From Arthrobacter sp. MMS18-M83 (GTDB lineage Bacteria; Actinomycetota; Actinomycetes; Actinomycetales; Micrococcaceae), in assembly GCF_026683955.1 (NCBI RefSeq), contig NZ_CP113343.1, positions 186,001-250,000 on the forward strand: a DNA stretch of 64,000 nucleotides, given 5' to 3'. A program made the translations under genes and the position numbers. Shown one piece after another: positions 46,700 through 57,212 of the stretch. Every line of letters begins with the position of its first letter. The first letter of the stretch is position 1. The notes below the pieces were generated by a model. The model was not told the origin of the DNA. It saw nothing but the letters and a program-made list of their open reading frames with translations, and searched no databases.

Positions 46700-49600
46700 A
46701 TGGAAAAGCCCTCTTCCCTCGGCGAGTTCATCCGGGAGCGTCGCCTGGCCCTTGGCTGGGAGCAGCACGAGTTGGCCGGAAAACTGTCCGTCTCCCAACA
46801 GACACTTAGTCGATGGGAGAACGGCTCAGCCGTGCCGCGGAACGCGAAGCTGCCAAGCATCGCCGCTGCCTTGGAAGTCTCGATCGCGGAGCTGGAAGCT
46901 TTGCAGACTAGGATTCCGCGGGAGGTCATTCAAGAAGTCGCACCCCTCCGCGCAACCCTGCCGTTCAATCAGCTGAACGAGACCCAATTCGAGCAGTTCA
47001 CGGTCGCACTCTTGCAGGAGAAATTCCCGGAGTCGGAGGTTTACCGTAACGGGGACCGAGGCCACAAGCAACAAGGCATCGACGTGTTCGTCAAACACCC
47101 GGACGGGAAACTCGACGGCGTGCAATGTAAGAAGGTCGCACAGTTCGGCCGCGCGAACGTCCTGAAGGCCATTAAGGAGTTCGATCCTACTGTCGATGTG
47201 GCGGCCCCTCAGATCTACTTGAGCCGAACGGTTTCGCCAGGTGCACGCAAAGCCGCAGACGACACACCACCATGGACCATCAAAGGATCCGAGGAACTCT
47301 CCAACGAGGTGATCGCTCTAGACCCTGACAGGCAGCTTCATCTGGTGCGGCGCTTCTTCCCCGCTTACCGAGAAGCGTTCCTCGGGGCGCCGAACCCGTC
47401 GCCGTGGCTTAGCCCCGACATCTTCCGGCTCCCCCTAGACCGCGCAGACGGGTTCTTCCGCCAGTCATGGAACCTGGTTGGGCGACAGGAGGAGCTGGAA
47501 AGGATCGAGGCGGCTTTCGGGCTTGGCGGGAATGTCGTAGTTGTGGAAGCGCCAGCCGGTCGGGGCAAGACCCGCCTTATGCTGGCCCTCGCCGATCATC
47601 ACGAGGAAGAGGTTGGACACTTCGTCAGGTTCCTGTTGGCCGACGGCGAAGTGCGGCCGGACGACCTCAGCTTCCTTCCGAGCGGCCCTCTCACCTTGAT
47701 CATCGACGACGCCCACATGCGTGATGATCTCGGACGAATAGTTCGAGAGGTACTTGCCGTTCAATCGAAAGCGCGGATTGTCCTCGCGATCCGCAGCAAC
47801 TTCCGCCAGGAGGTCGGAGATCAGCTCCGAGTGATCGGGAAATCCTTGCGCCCGGGAGAGAACCTGTTCACCCTGAAAGACCTGAGCTTCCAACAATCCC
47901 GTCAGCTGGCTATTCAAGTGGCGTCGCCGCAGGTGAACAATCCTCAGGTCTTAGACGCCTTGGCTGAGCTTGGCGTGGACTCGCCGTTCTTCGTTGTCGT
48001 GGGCGGCGAACTGTTGAAGCAGGGCCGTATTAAGACTCCTACCTTGGAAAGTTCCCCCGAGTTTCGTCGGGAAATCCTGATCGCATTCCGCACAGTTTTG
48101 GCTGGAGATGACGAGACACGGATGGAGGTCCTTCGTGCCGTCGCCGCCATGCAGCCGTTCCGGTCCGACTGGCCGGAGTTCCAGGAGTCACTGGCGACGC
48201 TCGTCGACAAGAAGTACCGGCTGCTAGCCCCAGTCCTGCGCAACCTCGAGGACATCGGGTTACTGCTTCGCCGGGGGGCGAGCTATCGGGTAGTCCCCGA
48301 CCTCCTCGGCGATATCGTCCTCTCGCAGGCGCTTATCAATGAGGACACCGGGACGCCGACCTCCTACGCTTCGGAACTCGTCACCGCACTGAGCGATGAG
48401 GCGCTCAAGCACGCACTTGTCAACGTGGGACGGGTCGACGCCCAGATTCAGATGTCCGGGTTCACTAGGACAGCCGTCGTGGAGTCCTTGTGGGGGCCAT
48501 TCCAAAGCGAGTTCAAGGCCGCCGACGCCGGACGACGCTTCGAACTCGCCAACCTCCTCAAGGAGCTCGCGTACTACCAGCCCGACCGCTCACTCGAAAT
48601 CGCTCAATGGCTGCTTGATCATCCGGTGATCGGCCCATTCCGCAAAGAAGAACTCCGTCTGGTCTTTCCAGTTCCCCCTGTTGATAACAGGCGAGCCGAA
48701 CGCATCCTGATCGATGTACTCGAGAGGGTGGCCTATCACGAAAGGCTCGTCGTTAAGGCGATGGAGCTGCTGAGGCGCCTGATCGCAGGTCCGCTCGGAC
48801 AAGTCGGCAAACCCGACGACCCGGCTGCGGCTGCTCTGAGGAAGCTGATGAATTTCCGGTATCCCTTGGAGTTCGTGCAGACCGCCCTCCTAGAAGTTCT
48901 CCGGTGGCTTGCGAACGCCGAGATGGCCGACGCCGAGCGGCTAGTCCTCATGGAGGTGATCCGACCAATTCTTGCAACAGAGGGTATGGAGGACCGTTCT
49001 GACGGAGCCGCGATCTACCTGAGCCCGACCCTCGTGCGGGCAGAAGTCGTACGTCCCCTCCGCCGCCTAGTCATCGCACACGTGCTACACGAGCTCTCCA
49101 GGCCGCATCGAGGACTCGTCATTCAACAAGCGGCACGTCTACTCACCGACGCACTGCGGCATCCGATCGGCCTACTCGGCCTTCCTGTGACCGACGACGA
49201 CCGTCGTCAATGGGAGCCCGATCATCTCGAGCTGCTGGCGGCGCTGCGGGACCGTCTCGCCATTGGCGTGTCGCGGGCAGAAGCTGGTGCGTTCCGCGAG
49301 GCTGTCCACTGGCACGCAAAGTACGGCCATGGGCCAGTCCAAGCCAAAGCACGCGAGGTATGGATGAGCCTGCCCACGGACCTCCATTCGAAAATCGCGG
49401 AAGCGCTGCTCAACAGAAGCCCGGTCCTGGACTCGGCAGATATCGAAGATGAGATGCAGCAGTCCCACGCATGGCAGCAGGAGGTCGCACGGGAGCTTCT
49501 AGGTTCCTGCGACGATCAAGAAACCCTTGACGTGGTCGAGGAACAGCTCAGGAATAATTCTGAACTCGGCTGGTCCGGAGAACCACATCAGTTCGCCGAA

Positions 49601-50781
49601 ATCCTATTCCATTCGCGGCCAGAACTGGCCTCACGACTCCTCGATCGGATCTCCGCTCACTACGATCCCGTAATCTCACCGCTGACCGTGCTAGCCATGA
49701 CAGTCGAATTCGAAAAGGAGCCTCAGCGGGCTGCGGCAAGGATGGACGGAATTCTGAGGGGCACGGATGCCGAATACCGACGACACGCAGCCCGCGCACT
49801 CGCATGGTCGGCCGGTCAAGGCCTCGATAAGGTCCCTGGGGGACGAACACGGCTTCGACAACTTCTGGGCGACGAAGATGATCTGGTAGTGCGACAAGGC
49901 CTATGGGCGATTCGGCTCGTCGCACAAACCGATCCTTCGGCTGCCTTTGGCCTTGTCGATGCTGTCGATATCACGCGGTCGAACGATTGCCTTGGCGAGT
50001 TCGTATCATTGTTCGGTCCCTACGGCCCACTCAACTGGGCTGACCTCAACCTCGAAATGTCAACCAGGGTCTTGCATGCCCTAGTCAACTTGCCCGTCAT
50101 CGACGACTTTCAGATCCAGCAGCTGCTAAAGGATGCAGCAAAGCCCGATCCCCGCCCCGTGCTTGAACTCCTAGAACAACGAGTCGAACGCGAAATCACC
50201 CTGAAAAGTCACAACTACCGCGCCCTCCCAGTCGACGAGTTCCCCCGCTCGATCTGCCCGGCGGCCCGACCAAGGCCGCCCTACTTGAGCAGGTATGGAA
50301 GTGGATGACAGTCGACACCTCGTCGTGGCTTCGCCAGCATGATGGCGCAAAGATCTGGTGGAGCACAGCGAAGCCTCTGGGTGATGACACACAGGAATTC
50401 CTCCTCGAGAAAGCCCAGGACAGCAGAACGAACCACATCGTCTTGGGCGCTATTCTGAGTGAGCTCCCGCAAAACTTCGTTGCAACGCATACCGACTTCG
50501 TAGCCCAGATCCTCTACGCGGGCCAGCGACACGGCGACGAAATGTTTAGGCGAATCGCGAGCGGATTACAAGCTTCGATTACATCGGGCGTCCGATCTCG
50601 CGCCATCGGCATACCCGATCCACAAGACGTTCAGTTCCGCGACCAGTTCGCACGAAACGCCGCTGCACAACCTCCTGGCCCAGTCCGCGACTTCTTCTCC
50701 TCGATGGCAGCAGACATGGAAAACGAGATCCAGTATCACGCAGCGGACGACGCAACCCTACTTGACCGACGTAGGTGGTAG
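46700..50781 (+). pseudogene. HTH-Mrr-STAND NTPase (Avs-like architecture), single-base frameshift
   Basis: Domains: XRE HTH at 8-60 (LGWEQHELAGKLSVSQQTLS, RWENGSAVPR); Mrr-like nuclease at ~95-210 with GIDVFVKHPDGKLDGVQCKK (Asp and Q-x-K near 128-143); P-loop NTPase from ~265 with VVVEAPAGRGKTRLML (Walker A near 282) and LTLIIDDAH (Walker B near 331); then ~850 residues of helical repeats as sensor. The frame closes at 50308; a sixth C in the run 50242-50246 reads EFPPLDLPGGPTKAALLEQV and joins the second half (WMTVDTSSWLRQHDG) to give 1360 aa. Nuclease-NTPase-repeat layout resembles antiphage STAND proteins; the fused repressor is unusual. The lesion may be an assembly error. Confidence 0.85.
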
Positions 50782-50797
50782 ATGTGGACGGCGTGAG

Positions 50798-50890
50798 TCC
50801 AGAAACGAGAAACAGCTCAAGGGGCTCATCTTGCCCTCGAGCGCAAGAGTTCACTTCATGTGGCTCTCGGCCAACTGCGCAGACGCGGGT
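50798..50890 (+). pseudogene. partial duplicate of the downstream RNase H-like gene
   Basis: One frame reads RNEKQLKGLILPSSARVHF, matching RKELGALILPGQRGFHM of the next gene in spacing and key residues, then loses similarity and stops. It looks like the leftover of a tandem copy. Short, so tentative. Confidence 0.35.
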
Positions 50891-50980
50891 TGAAGCAAGA
50901 CCACTTGGAAGTCGTCCACAGGATTCGCAAAAGAAAAGCCACACGAAAGACGCCCGGAAGATGGCGTCCGTGGGAGCGTT

Positions 50981-51520
50981 GTGAACGCCCACATCTACGT
51001 CGACGAGACCAAGGCCAAGGGTTACCTCGTCGCCGCCGCGACCGGACTGCAACCTGATCTGGCCGTTTTTCGTAAGGAACTCGGAGCGCTAATCCTTCCG
51101 GGCCAGCGGGGCTTCCACATGAAAGCAGAGAGCGACTCCCGCAAGCGTGAGATCGCCGACACGATCGTAAGGATAGGCGATACGCTCGGAATCCAGGCAG
51201 TGATCTACGACGCCGGCCGAACCGGAACAGAGAAGCAGCGTCGTGCCCGATGTCTCGGGGCGCTCGTCGAAGACGCCGCGAAGCATGAGCGGGCCAAGGT
51301 CGTTTTCGACCTTGACGAGTCGCTGCGCAGCTGGGACCGCCAACAAATGATCGAGCTCCTACGCGCAGCCGGACTGAGGGAGCGAATCGCCTATGAGCAC
51401 CTCGCCCGGAATGCAGAAACACTTCTTGCGATCCCTGACGCGATCGCATGGTGCTGGGCGCGCGGAGGCGGATGGCGTACGCGCGTCCGGCCGATCATTA
51501 GCGAAATCCGCGATGTGTAG
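50981..51520 (+). CDS. DUF3800-like / RNase H-fold protein
   Basis: A 179-aa protein starting NAHIYVDETKAKGYLVAAAT; the V-D-E near residue 8, FHMKAESDSRKR near 46, KVVFDLDESLRSWDR near 106 and LAIPDAIAWCWARGGGW near 150 give the acidic-residue pattern of DUF3800-like RNase H-fold proteins. The GTG at 50981 follows GGGAG. It is 200 bp after the HTH-Mrr-STAND gene on the same strand and may be a partner in that system. Nuclease activity is inferred only from the fold pattern. Confidence 0.65.
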   Translation: MNAHIYVDETKAKGYLVAAATGLQPDLAVFRKELGALILPGQRGFHMKAESDSRKREIADTIVRIGDTLGIQAVIYDAGRTGTEKQRRARCLGALVEDAAKHERAKVVFDLDESLRSWDRQQMIELLRAAGLRERIAYEHLARNAETLLAIPDAIAWCWARGGGWRTRVRPIISEIRDV

Positions 51521-51538
51521 CTACACAAACACGCGCGA

Positions 51539-51576
51539 AGCCCGAGCGCCACGGTCGTCCGGCCGGGTCTCGGGCT
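51539..51576 (+). terminator. hairpin after the RNase H-like gene
   Basis: AGCCCGAG at 51539-51546 pairs with CTCGGGCT at 51569-51576 around a 22-base GC-rich loop, 19 bp after the stop codon. No long T tract. Confidence 0.5.
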
Positions 51577-52460
51577 CACTTCCTGGAGCTCAACACTCCA
51601 GACACCATAAGTATGCATAACACGCCGTTAGTGTTCAACTCCGGGCCTGGGCATGCGGATGCTCGAGACACCGCCGAGCTCATCGAACTTCTGCGCATCA
51701 ATCGAAAGTTCTCTACTGGTATCGACTCCGACGAAGTCTTCGAAGGACTCAGTATTGAATGCACCCAAGCGCTCCACCATCAGCGAACTTGACGATAACC
51801 GCGGCCACGCTCGAAGACGCGCTGAACGATGCCGAGCCGAATCGGCCATACCCTGTGCAAGACGACAGGTACCAGTCTCCTCTTGGCGGACCGTTCCCTG
51901 AATTTTGCTCCGAACAGAACAAGGTCAAGTCGCCCGCGCCCTGGCCGATCGAAACAAACCGTTGAGCGACTCGATAATGGGTCATGGCCTCGCGTTGAAA
52001 GACTCGTAGCAAGCTTCCGGCACGCAAAAGGGTCGACCCTAACGAACCACTTTGCATGCCCGGCATTCGAACCATCCAACGGCGGCTTAAACTGCAAAAA
52101 ATCCTGATTCTGAAATTGCAGACCGGACACCAAATTTCCGCCTGAAAGGATCGATTCATGGTCTCGAACGACTGTGGGCCACGTCCTGAACGAAAGGGCG
52201 GCCACGGATTAGGCGGACAATTTCTCGTGAAATCGTTGCAGGCAAACAGGCAACAGTGTCAGACCCGGCTACTCTCATAGGGAACGCCTAAACGCAACCG
52301 GTGTGTTTAGAAGACGTTTGCGATTTCTGCGCGTTTGAGCGGAGAGCACCGGAACCTGGGAGTCTCAATCTCCCGTGTGTCGCCTTTCGCTGACGCTGGC
52401 AATAGACTGAAAACTACTGTCGAAATCACCGCCCGCAAGGTGCGTATGTCAGGGGGAATT
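51577..52460. other. gap with two possible small frames
   Basis: An ATG frame at 51613-51792 (59 aa, MHNTPLVFNSGPGHADARDT then ELIELLRINRKFSTGIDSDE) and an overlapping one at 51759-51965 (EDALNDAEPNRPYPVQDDRY) have protein-like composition but no ribosome sites and no recognisable family. They may be pieces of a degraded gene. The rest up to 52460 shows nothing. Confidence 0.3.
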
Positions 52461-54062
52461 ATGGCGCTCAATAGGTTGACGGTGTTTCTTTTGAAGGACG
52501 TCGAGGAATTTTCGGATGCACTCGCTGATGAGAAAGATCCGGATCGCGTGGAGCTTGATCAGGAATCGGGGCTTGAAGGCGAGTTTTGGTGGTCTGCCCG
52601 CGCTCCATCTGCCCCACCTTGGGTAGAGTTCATCGGAGAAGTCCTGTCCGAGACTCCGGACGGGCTCCGGTCGTCGTCAGCATCAGGCTTGCTCATCGTT
52701 CGAGTTGCCGGTTCGGTCTTCGCGTTGACGTTTGGTTACGGTCGTAGCTTTCTTCGGCCGGAGACCATCGTTCGAGGTTTCGGGCTCAAGGTCGCACTTA
52801 ACCGTATCGACTCCCAACAGATGCGGAGTATCGATACGAAGGCTTATGAGGACTTGGTCGTCGCAAAGACTACGCAGGCGAGCAAGAGCACTGAAGTGCG
52901 GACATTCGGGATAGAGCCCATGCGAGACATCCTGAGGGCCGTCACGGGTGAGCCACGTACGCAGGAACTAGGCAATCGTCTTTCAGGCGCAGACGCTTTG
53001 GTCCTAAACATCGCAGTCGAACCCAGCGACCTACCTGTCCTTCTCGAAAAGGCGCTAGAGGCTTATCACGATGATGAGTACAAGAAGGACTTCGAATGGG
53101 TTGATCATTTGGCGCTTGTAACTGATCCGGCCATCATTGAAGTATTGGACGGCAAACTTGTCACGGCGTTGAAGGTCAAAGATACAAGCGTGACTCACCT
53201 TGCCATTCCAGATGCAATTGAGTGGGAGGATATCCACGCATTCAAGATCCGGGGTGCGCGCAATAATGAGTACGATGATCTCGATCTTGATGATTACCTC
53301 GACGACCTAAAGACCACGGATGACTTCACGATTGAGCTGCTGAAAAGTCGTGGCGTGCTTATCTCGTTCGCACGGTCGAGCGAGGATTGGGACCAAAAGT
53401 GGACTCTATATCATTGCTTGGTTAGTGAGCAGCGGTATAATGGTGGCCTTTTTGCCCTTATTGAGGGCCGCTGGTTCTCGATTTCTAAGAGCCTGGTTGA
53501 CGATGTCGATGCGGCAGTAGGTCAGATCGGGGCGTCCGGGCTATCGCTTCCGGCGGCGATGGCAGGCGAGAAGGAAGGAGAATACAACGAGCGTGTCTCT
53601 GCGAGCATGGGATTTGTTTCTCTCGACACAAAGCTCGTCCGGCCAGCAGGTGCGACGAGCGGCATAGAATTTTGCGACATGTTGGCCCCAAACCGTACTT
53701 TCGTACACGTCAAGCGCAAATCGCGGTCATCCACGTTGAGTCACCTCTTTGCCCAAGGTCTGGTATCGATCAATGCCATGATCGGAGACGGTGCATTTCG
53801 CGAAAAGGTCCGAGGGATCATCGGAGAACAGTCGAAGGGGCTTGAGTCATCCATTATTGACGATTGGGTTTCAGCTGTTCCTGGTAGCGCGGAGGCCATT
53901 TCGGGGTCGGACTATTCCGTGGCGTACGTAGTGATAGCTAAGTCGACGAAGCCTGGCAATGACTGGTTGCCATTCTTTAGCAAGCTCAACCTCATGCAAA
54001 CCGTGCGCTCTCTCGCACCTCTTGGAGTGAAGGTGTCGTTGGATCGTGTTGACGTCAAATAG
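52461..54062 (+). CDS. TIGR04141/DUF6119 sporadically distributed protein
   Basis: A 533-aa protein: ALNRLTVFLLKDVEEFSDAL at the N-terminus, SGLLIVRVAGSVFALTFGYG near 75, GFGLKVALNRIDSQQMRSID near 110, ADALVLNIAVEPSDLPVLLE near 180, then LIEGRWFSISKSLVDDVD and HVKRKSRSSTLSHLFAQGLV. These blocks match the DUF6119 (TIGR04141) family, which is patchily distributed and often near defence genes; its biochemistry is not established. The ATG at 52461 follows AGGGGG. Codon use is more AT-rich than in flanking genes, suggesting recent transfer. Confidence 0.82.
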   Translation: MALNRLTVFLLKDVEEFSDALADEKDPDRVELDQESGLEGEFWWSARAPSAPPWVEFIGEVLSETPDGLRSSSASGLLIVRVAGSVFALTFGYGRSFLRPETIVRGFGLKVALNRIDSQQMRSIDTKAYEDLVVAKTTQASKSTEVRTFGIEPMRDILRAVTGEPRTQELGNRLSGADALVLNIAVEPSDLPVLLEKALEAYHDDEYKKDFEWVDHLALVTDPAIIEVLDGKLVTALKVKDTSVTHLAIPDAIEWEDIHAFKIRGARNNEYDDLDLDDYLDDLKTTDDFTIELLKSRGVLISFARSSEDWDQKWTLYHCLVSEQRYNGGLFALIEGRWFSISKSLVDDVDAAVGQIGASGLSLPAAMAGEKEGEYNERVSASMGFVSLDTKLVRPAGATSGIEFCDMLAPNRTFVHVKRKSRSSTLSHLFAQGLVSINAMIGDGAFREKVRGIIGEQSKGLESSIIDDWVSAVPGSAEAISGSDYSVAYVVIAKSTKPGNDWLPFFSKLNLMQTVRSLAPLGVKVSLDRVDVK

Positions 54063-54139
54063 CACATAGGGATTGCGACTCGCCTCACTCTTGGGCCGGC
54101 GCTGAAGGCTGTGCGAAGGATTCAGATGTCCGATGTAAG

Positions 54140-54217
54140 CGGCAACTTTAAACTGACCGGAGACGGCAAAACTGATTGACCGTTCCTTGAATTCCACCGG
54201 TCAATTCTAAGTTGCCG
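54140..54217. repeat. 21-bp inverted repeat, likely insertion-sequence ends
   Basis: CGGCAACTTTAAACTGACCGG (54140-54160) and the inverted CGGCAACTTAGAATTGACCGG (54197-54217) differ at three bases and are separated by 36 bases. They look like insertion-sequence termini brought together after loss of the element. Confidence 0.55.
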
Positions 54218-54333
54218 TTGACAGTCGGAAAATTCTTTATAGTTTTTGGACGGCGCTTGTCGGCCCGTCAGCTGTATCAGTCGGCCAAGCCGGACTGTCA
54301 CGATTCATAGGGAATGGAGGCCTGAGATGAGTG

Positions 54334-54741
54334 TCATGCCGCCGGCCGGACGGCACTCGTTGGCCCCCCGTTAGCAGTCCAGCGTCTGAACAGCATTTCC
54401 CGGAGCGCGGCGACGGCCAGACCGCGGCCTCTGGCGGACGGCCGGATCCCGTAGCCCACGTTCACCACCACGTCCACATCCTGCGCGGATTCATGGCGCA
54501 GAGCGATTCCTCCGAGGACCTCGCCGTCCTCGACGATCCACCGAAAGGTGCCTCCGTCGTCGCCAGGCGACGCCTCCACGGCGAGCCGCCGATCTACGAA
54601 CATGCGGAATCCTTCTGACGATCGGACATCGTCGGTCTCCAGGCGACCGAAGCCATCCTCGTGGAGGCCGTCGCCCCATTCCTCGTGCGCCAGTAGCCAC
54701 GCCGGATGCAGGGCAACTGAGGGACGGACGAGCGGAGACAT
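54334..54741 (-). pseudogene. GNAT acetyltransferase, C-terminally truncated
   Basis: A 135-aa reading frame: FRWIVEDGEVLGGIALRHES then VNVGYGIRPSARGRGLAVAA (acetyl-CoA loop R-G-R-G-L) and LREMLF. After this, the expected last strands and helix are replaced by an unrelated tail (RRWTANGGPTSAVRPAA). The domain is cut at the same side as the insertion-sequence ends, so loss probably came with that insertion. Activity unlikely. Confidence 0.6.
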
Positions 54742-54793
54742 AGTACAACGCGACCGTCCACGAGCGGCACGGTGAGGGATCCTCTACCGGGCG

Positions 54794-55440
54794 TTAGATT
54801 TGATCTGCCGCCGCGATTAGACGTTCAACCTCATCCGTCAGCTCTGGGACCGGTCGACGACCATCGAGTTCGAGGGTCGCCCCGTTTCGAAGAAGCGGTT
54901 CGGCGTCGACCGACGACGTGGAGTCCGCGCAGGCGCGGGCATGCTCGTTGAAGGTTGCAATCCGCCAGGCTGGAGCCACACCCATCTCATGGGAGGTTGC
55001 CAACAGCCGGTCATGTCCGAGGGGGAATTGCTCCCTGGAATGAATCAGCACTGGTTGGTCATGAACATCGGCCAGCCGGCAGCTTGCCTCGTCGCCAACC
55101 GCCGGCAGGCCGGGACGGCAGGCGAGGCCGAAGAACTCCTTCCTGACGTGGCCCCCAACCAAGTCCTGTGAAGGCTCCTGATGCACCAGACCAATATCGA
55201 GGCGTCCTTCCCGGACCATTCTTAACTGGCTTGTGGTGTCTCCATCGGTCAGCTCCAGCTCAGCCAGGGGTACTTGTGTTGCGCCTGAACCAGCCGGGCG
55301 GGCAAAACGAACCGTGAGATTGTTTGAAGAGCAGCAACCTTACTTGTGTCCCTCGTCATTTTGTTTTCTGTCAGCCTCTCTTGATCCCGCCGCAGCAACC
55401 TGGGCGGTGGACGCCCCTATAGTCTCCCGGCCGTCGTCCG
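54794..55440 (-). pseudogene. LysR-family regulator, effector-domain remnant
   Basis: TISRFVLPARLVQAQHKYP lies in one frame; a missing base in a G4 run on the + strand (55267-55270) shifts to LAELELTDGDTTSQLRMVRE, GRLDIGLVHQEPSQDLVGGH and PGLPAVGDEASCRLADVHD. These are typical of a LysR substrate-binding domain. The HTH is not found and the upstream hinge appears in a further frame, so the gene is a remnant rather than only miscalled. Confidence 0.6.
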
Positions 55441-55444
55441 CGTT

Positions 55445-56146
55445 TCAGTCGCGTTGAAGGTACGCCATCATCTCAGGAGTAGTCAGGAGGACACGTGGCG
55501 ATACCGCCTTGCTCTGGATGATGATGCCGTCCAGTTCCTGGCCGGCATCCAGTAGTTTTGCGACCCACGCGGCCCGTTGCTTGTTCACATAGCCGATCTT
55601 CTTCACGGGCCGCCCGGCGTGGATAGCGACGGCGTTGCCGTCGTGTTCGTTGTCGGGTTCGCGGATAGCCTGGACGCGCTGGCCGTTTCGGAACTTGAAG
55701 GGCTCGTTTGGGTCTTCGTGGAAGCCCATGCCCACCACGCGGAACGCGAATATCTGAAAGTGCCGCAGGGCGAGGATCTTGTAATCAATCAACTCCCCGT
55801 CCGGCAGGGCAAGATCGAGGCCGTTGCTGGAAGGTACCAACCTAAGGGGCGGCATGCCGTTGGGGCCGGCCACCAGCTCGGTCTTGGCAGCTGCCGGTGG
55901 AACGTAGCCTGCGCGATAGCTCTTGACGCTTTGGCCTGCGGCCGCCGCCTTGGCCTTCTCTGCTTCGTAGTTTCGCACTGCCGGCGGCCGCTGAGGCTGC
56001 CCCGCGGGTTTCTCAGGCTCTAGTTCCACAGTCACCCCGGGCGCGCGTGCCGGTTCCGGCATTACCGCTGACAGATTTGCCTCTGAAACCGTAGACGGTT
56101 CCGCTCGCCAGCCAAAAGCTGTCTTCAACTTGTCCCAAATCCCCAT
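55445..56146 (-). CDS. HIRAN domain protein
   Basis: A 233-aa protein. After a Pro/Ala-rich N-terminal half comes a HIRAN domain (about 130-215): FRVVGMGFHEDPNEPFKFRN, GQRVQAIREPDNEHDGNAVA, then RPVKKIGYVNKQRAAWVAKL. HIRAN domains bind DNA ends; stand-alone versions occur in actinobacteria without known function. The ATG at 56146 (GIWDKLKTAFGWR) begins the plausible protein; the open frame upstream is Cys/Arg-rich and unlikely. No strong ribosome site is visible. Second HIRAN protein of the window. Confidence 0.75.
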   Translation of the reverse strand: MGIWDKLKTAFGWRAEPSTVSEANLSAVMPEPARAPGVTVELEPEKPAGQPQRPPAVRNYEAEKAKAAAAGQSVKSYRAGYVPPAAAKTELVAGPNGMPPLRLVPSSNGLDLALPDGELIDYKILALRHFQIFAFRVVGMGFHEDPNEPFKFRNGQRVQAIREPDNEHDGNAVAIHAGRPVKKIGYVNKQRAAWVAKLLDAGQELDGIIIQSKAVSPRVLLTTPEMMAYLQRD

Positions 56147-56643
56147 AGGCTGACTGTATCGACAACGGCAGGCGGAGGGTGTCCAAACCGCTGGAAGCGA
56201 TCCTGTTTGCCGGAAACGAACCGACTCCCCCAGCCCTATTGAGCAAGATCCACGGCGGACCGACTGCATAGCTACGGCGTCACAGCTGCTGTTCAGGCCC
56301 TGCCCGACATGGCGCGCGCACCCTAACGCACCCTAGCAAGAGGCTCCTGATCCCCGGCGGTCTGCCCGTCAGCGGCGCTTTTCATCGGCCGGAGGCGGAA
56401 CATGTCAGCGAATACGGCCACGGGGTTCTGGAGCGTCGGCAGGTCATCGAGCTGGTCCACGGGCCGGAAGCGGGAGCCGGCCGCACCAGGCAGCCGAGCG
56501 ATCATCCACGCAGAAAACACATTACGTAAAATCTCTAGCGCCAAGGCCTGATCAAAGAGGCAGTACCGGTTCATGCAAGAGCCCATCCCTGAGCTGGAAG
56601 CCCGGGCATAAGGGGGCGCCGCGATAACACCTTGGAAGGCGGA
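56147..56643. other. gap with one doubtful small frame
   Basis: A minus-strand frame from 56574 to 56323 (NRYCLFDQALALEILRNVFS, VDQLDDLPTLQNPVAVFADM) has balanced composition but no ribosome site or known family. Otherwise nothing identified. Confidence 0.3.
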
Positions 56644-56832
56644 AAGTCAAACTCTGTCAACAGTAAAAAACCAAAAAGCCCCTGACCTGCGGAAACACTG
56701 TGCCCGAGGTGGGACTCGAACCGCATTCCGGGCCGCGGAAACACTGGGAAGTCCCGAAAACATCGCGAGTACGAGCCAGTCCGGCCGATGTACGACCCAG
56801 TCCGAAGGCAATAGTGTTGACAGTGTCAACAC
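56644..56832 (-). repeat. ~190-bp dispersed repeat, copy 3 (tRNA-3'-like core)
   Basis: Core at 56699-56724; a nearly perfect 12-bp direct repeat GCGGAAACACTG flanks it; direct repeats GTACGAGCCAGTCCGG and GTACGACCCAGTCCG lie beyond; perfect palindrome TGTTGACAGTGTCAACA at 56815-56831. The hairpin has lost its left arm (a run of A instead). It separates module B from module C. Confidence 0.9.
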
Positions 56833-56906
56833 TTCCTTTTTGCCCCTATTGGACCCGCTCCCCGGCGAAACCAAGGGGTGCATGAGTAATGGTCCGGGTT
56901 GGCGGA

Positions 56907-57212
56907 TCAGGCGATCTGGATCCGTTCGTCGCCGAGTTCAACCTCGACACGAAGCCGGCCACCGACCGCTTCGACGTATTTCCGCAAGGTATCGACCTGG
57001 GCTCGGTCGATGTCGCCGTGCTCGATGCGGGAGACCCTGTTCTGGCTGACGTGCAGACGTGCAGCCAGCTCGACCTGCGTCAACTCCGATGCCTCGCGGA
57101 GCTCCCGAAGCCGGTAGGCCCGGACCTCATCGAGCAGGAGCTTCTTATGGGCATCCACAGCAACCCGGTCAACAGTCCGCTCGGCCAGCATCTCCTCAAT
57201 AGTCTTTGCCAT
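56907..57212 (-). CDS. HigA-type XRE antitoxin
   Basis: A 101-aa antitoxin with an HTH at ~35-90: RLRELREASELTQVELAARL then HVSQNRVSRIEHGDIDRAQV. The C-terminus LRVEVELGDERIQIA is typical of short HigA-like proteins paired with RelE/HigB toxins. The gene follows the toxin gene and shares one base with it, the reversed (toxin-first) order of hig systems. It would neutralise the toxin and repress the operon. Confidence 0.87.
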   Translation of the reverse strand: MAKTIEEMLAERTVDRVAVDAHKKLLLDEVRAYRLRELREASELTQVELAARLHVSQNRVSRIEHGDIDRAQVDTLRKYVEAVGGRLRVEVELGDERIQIA

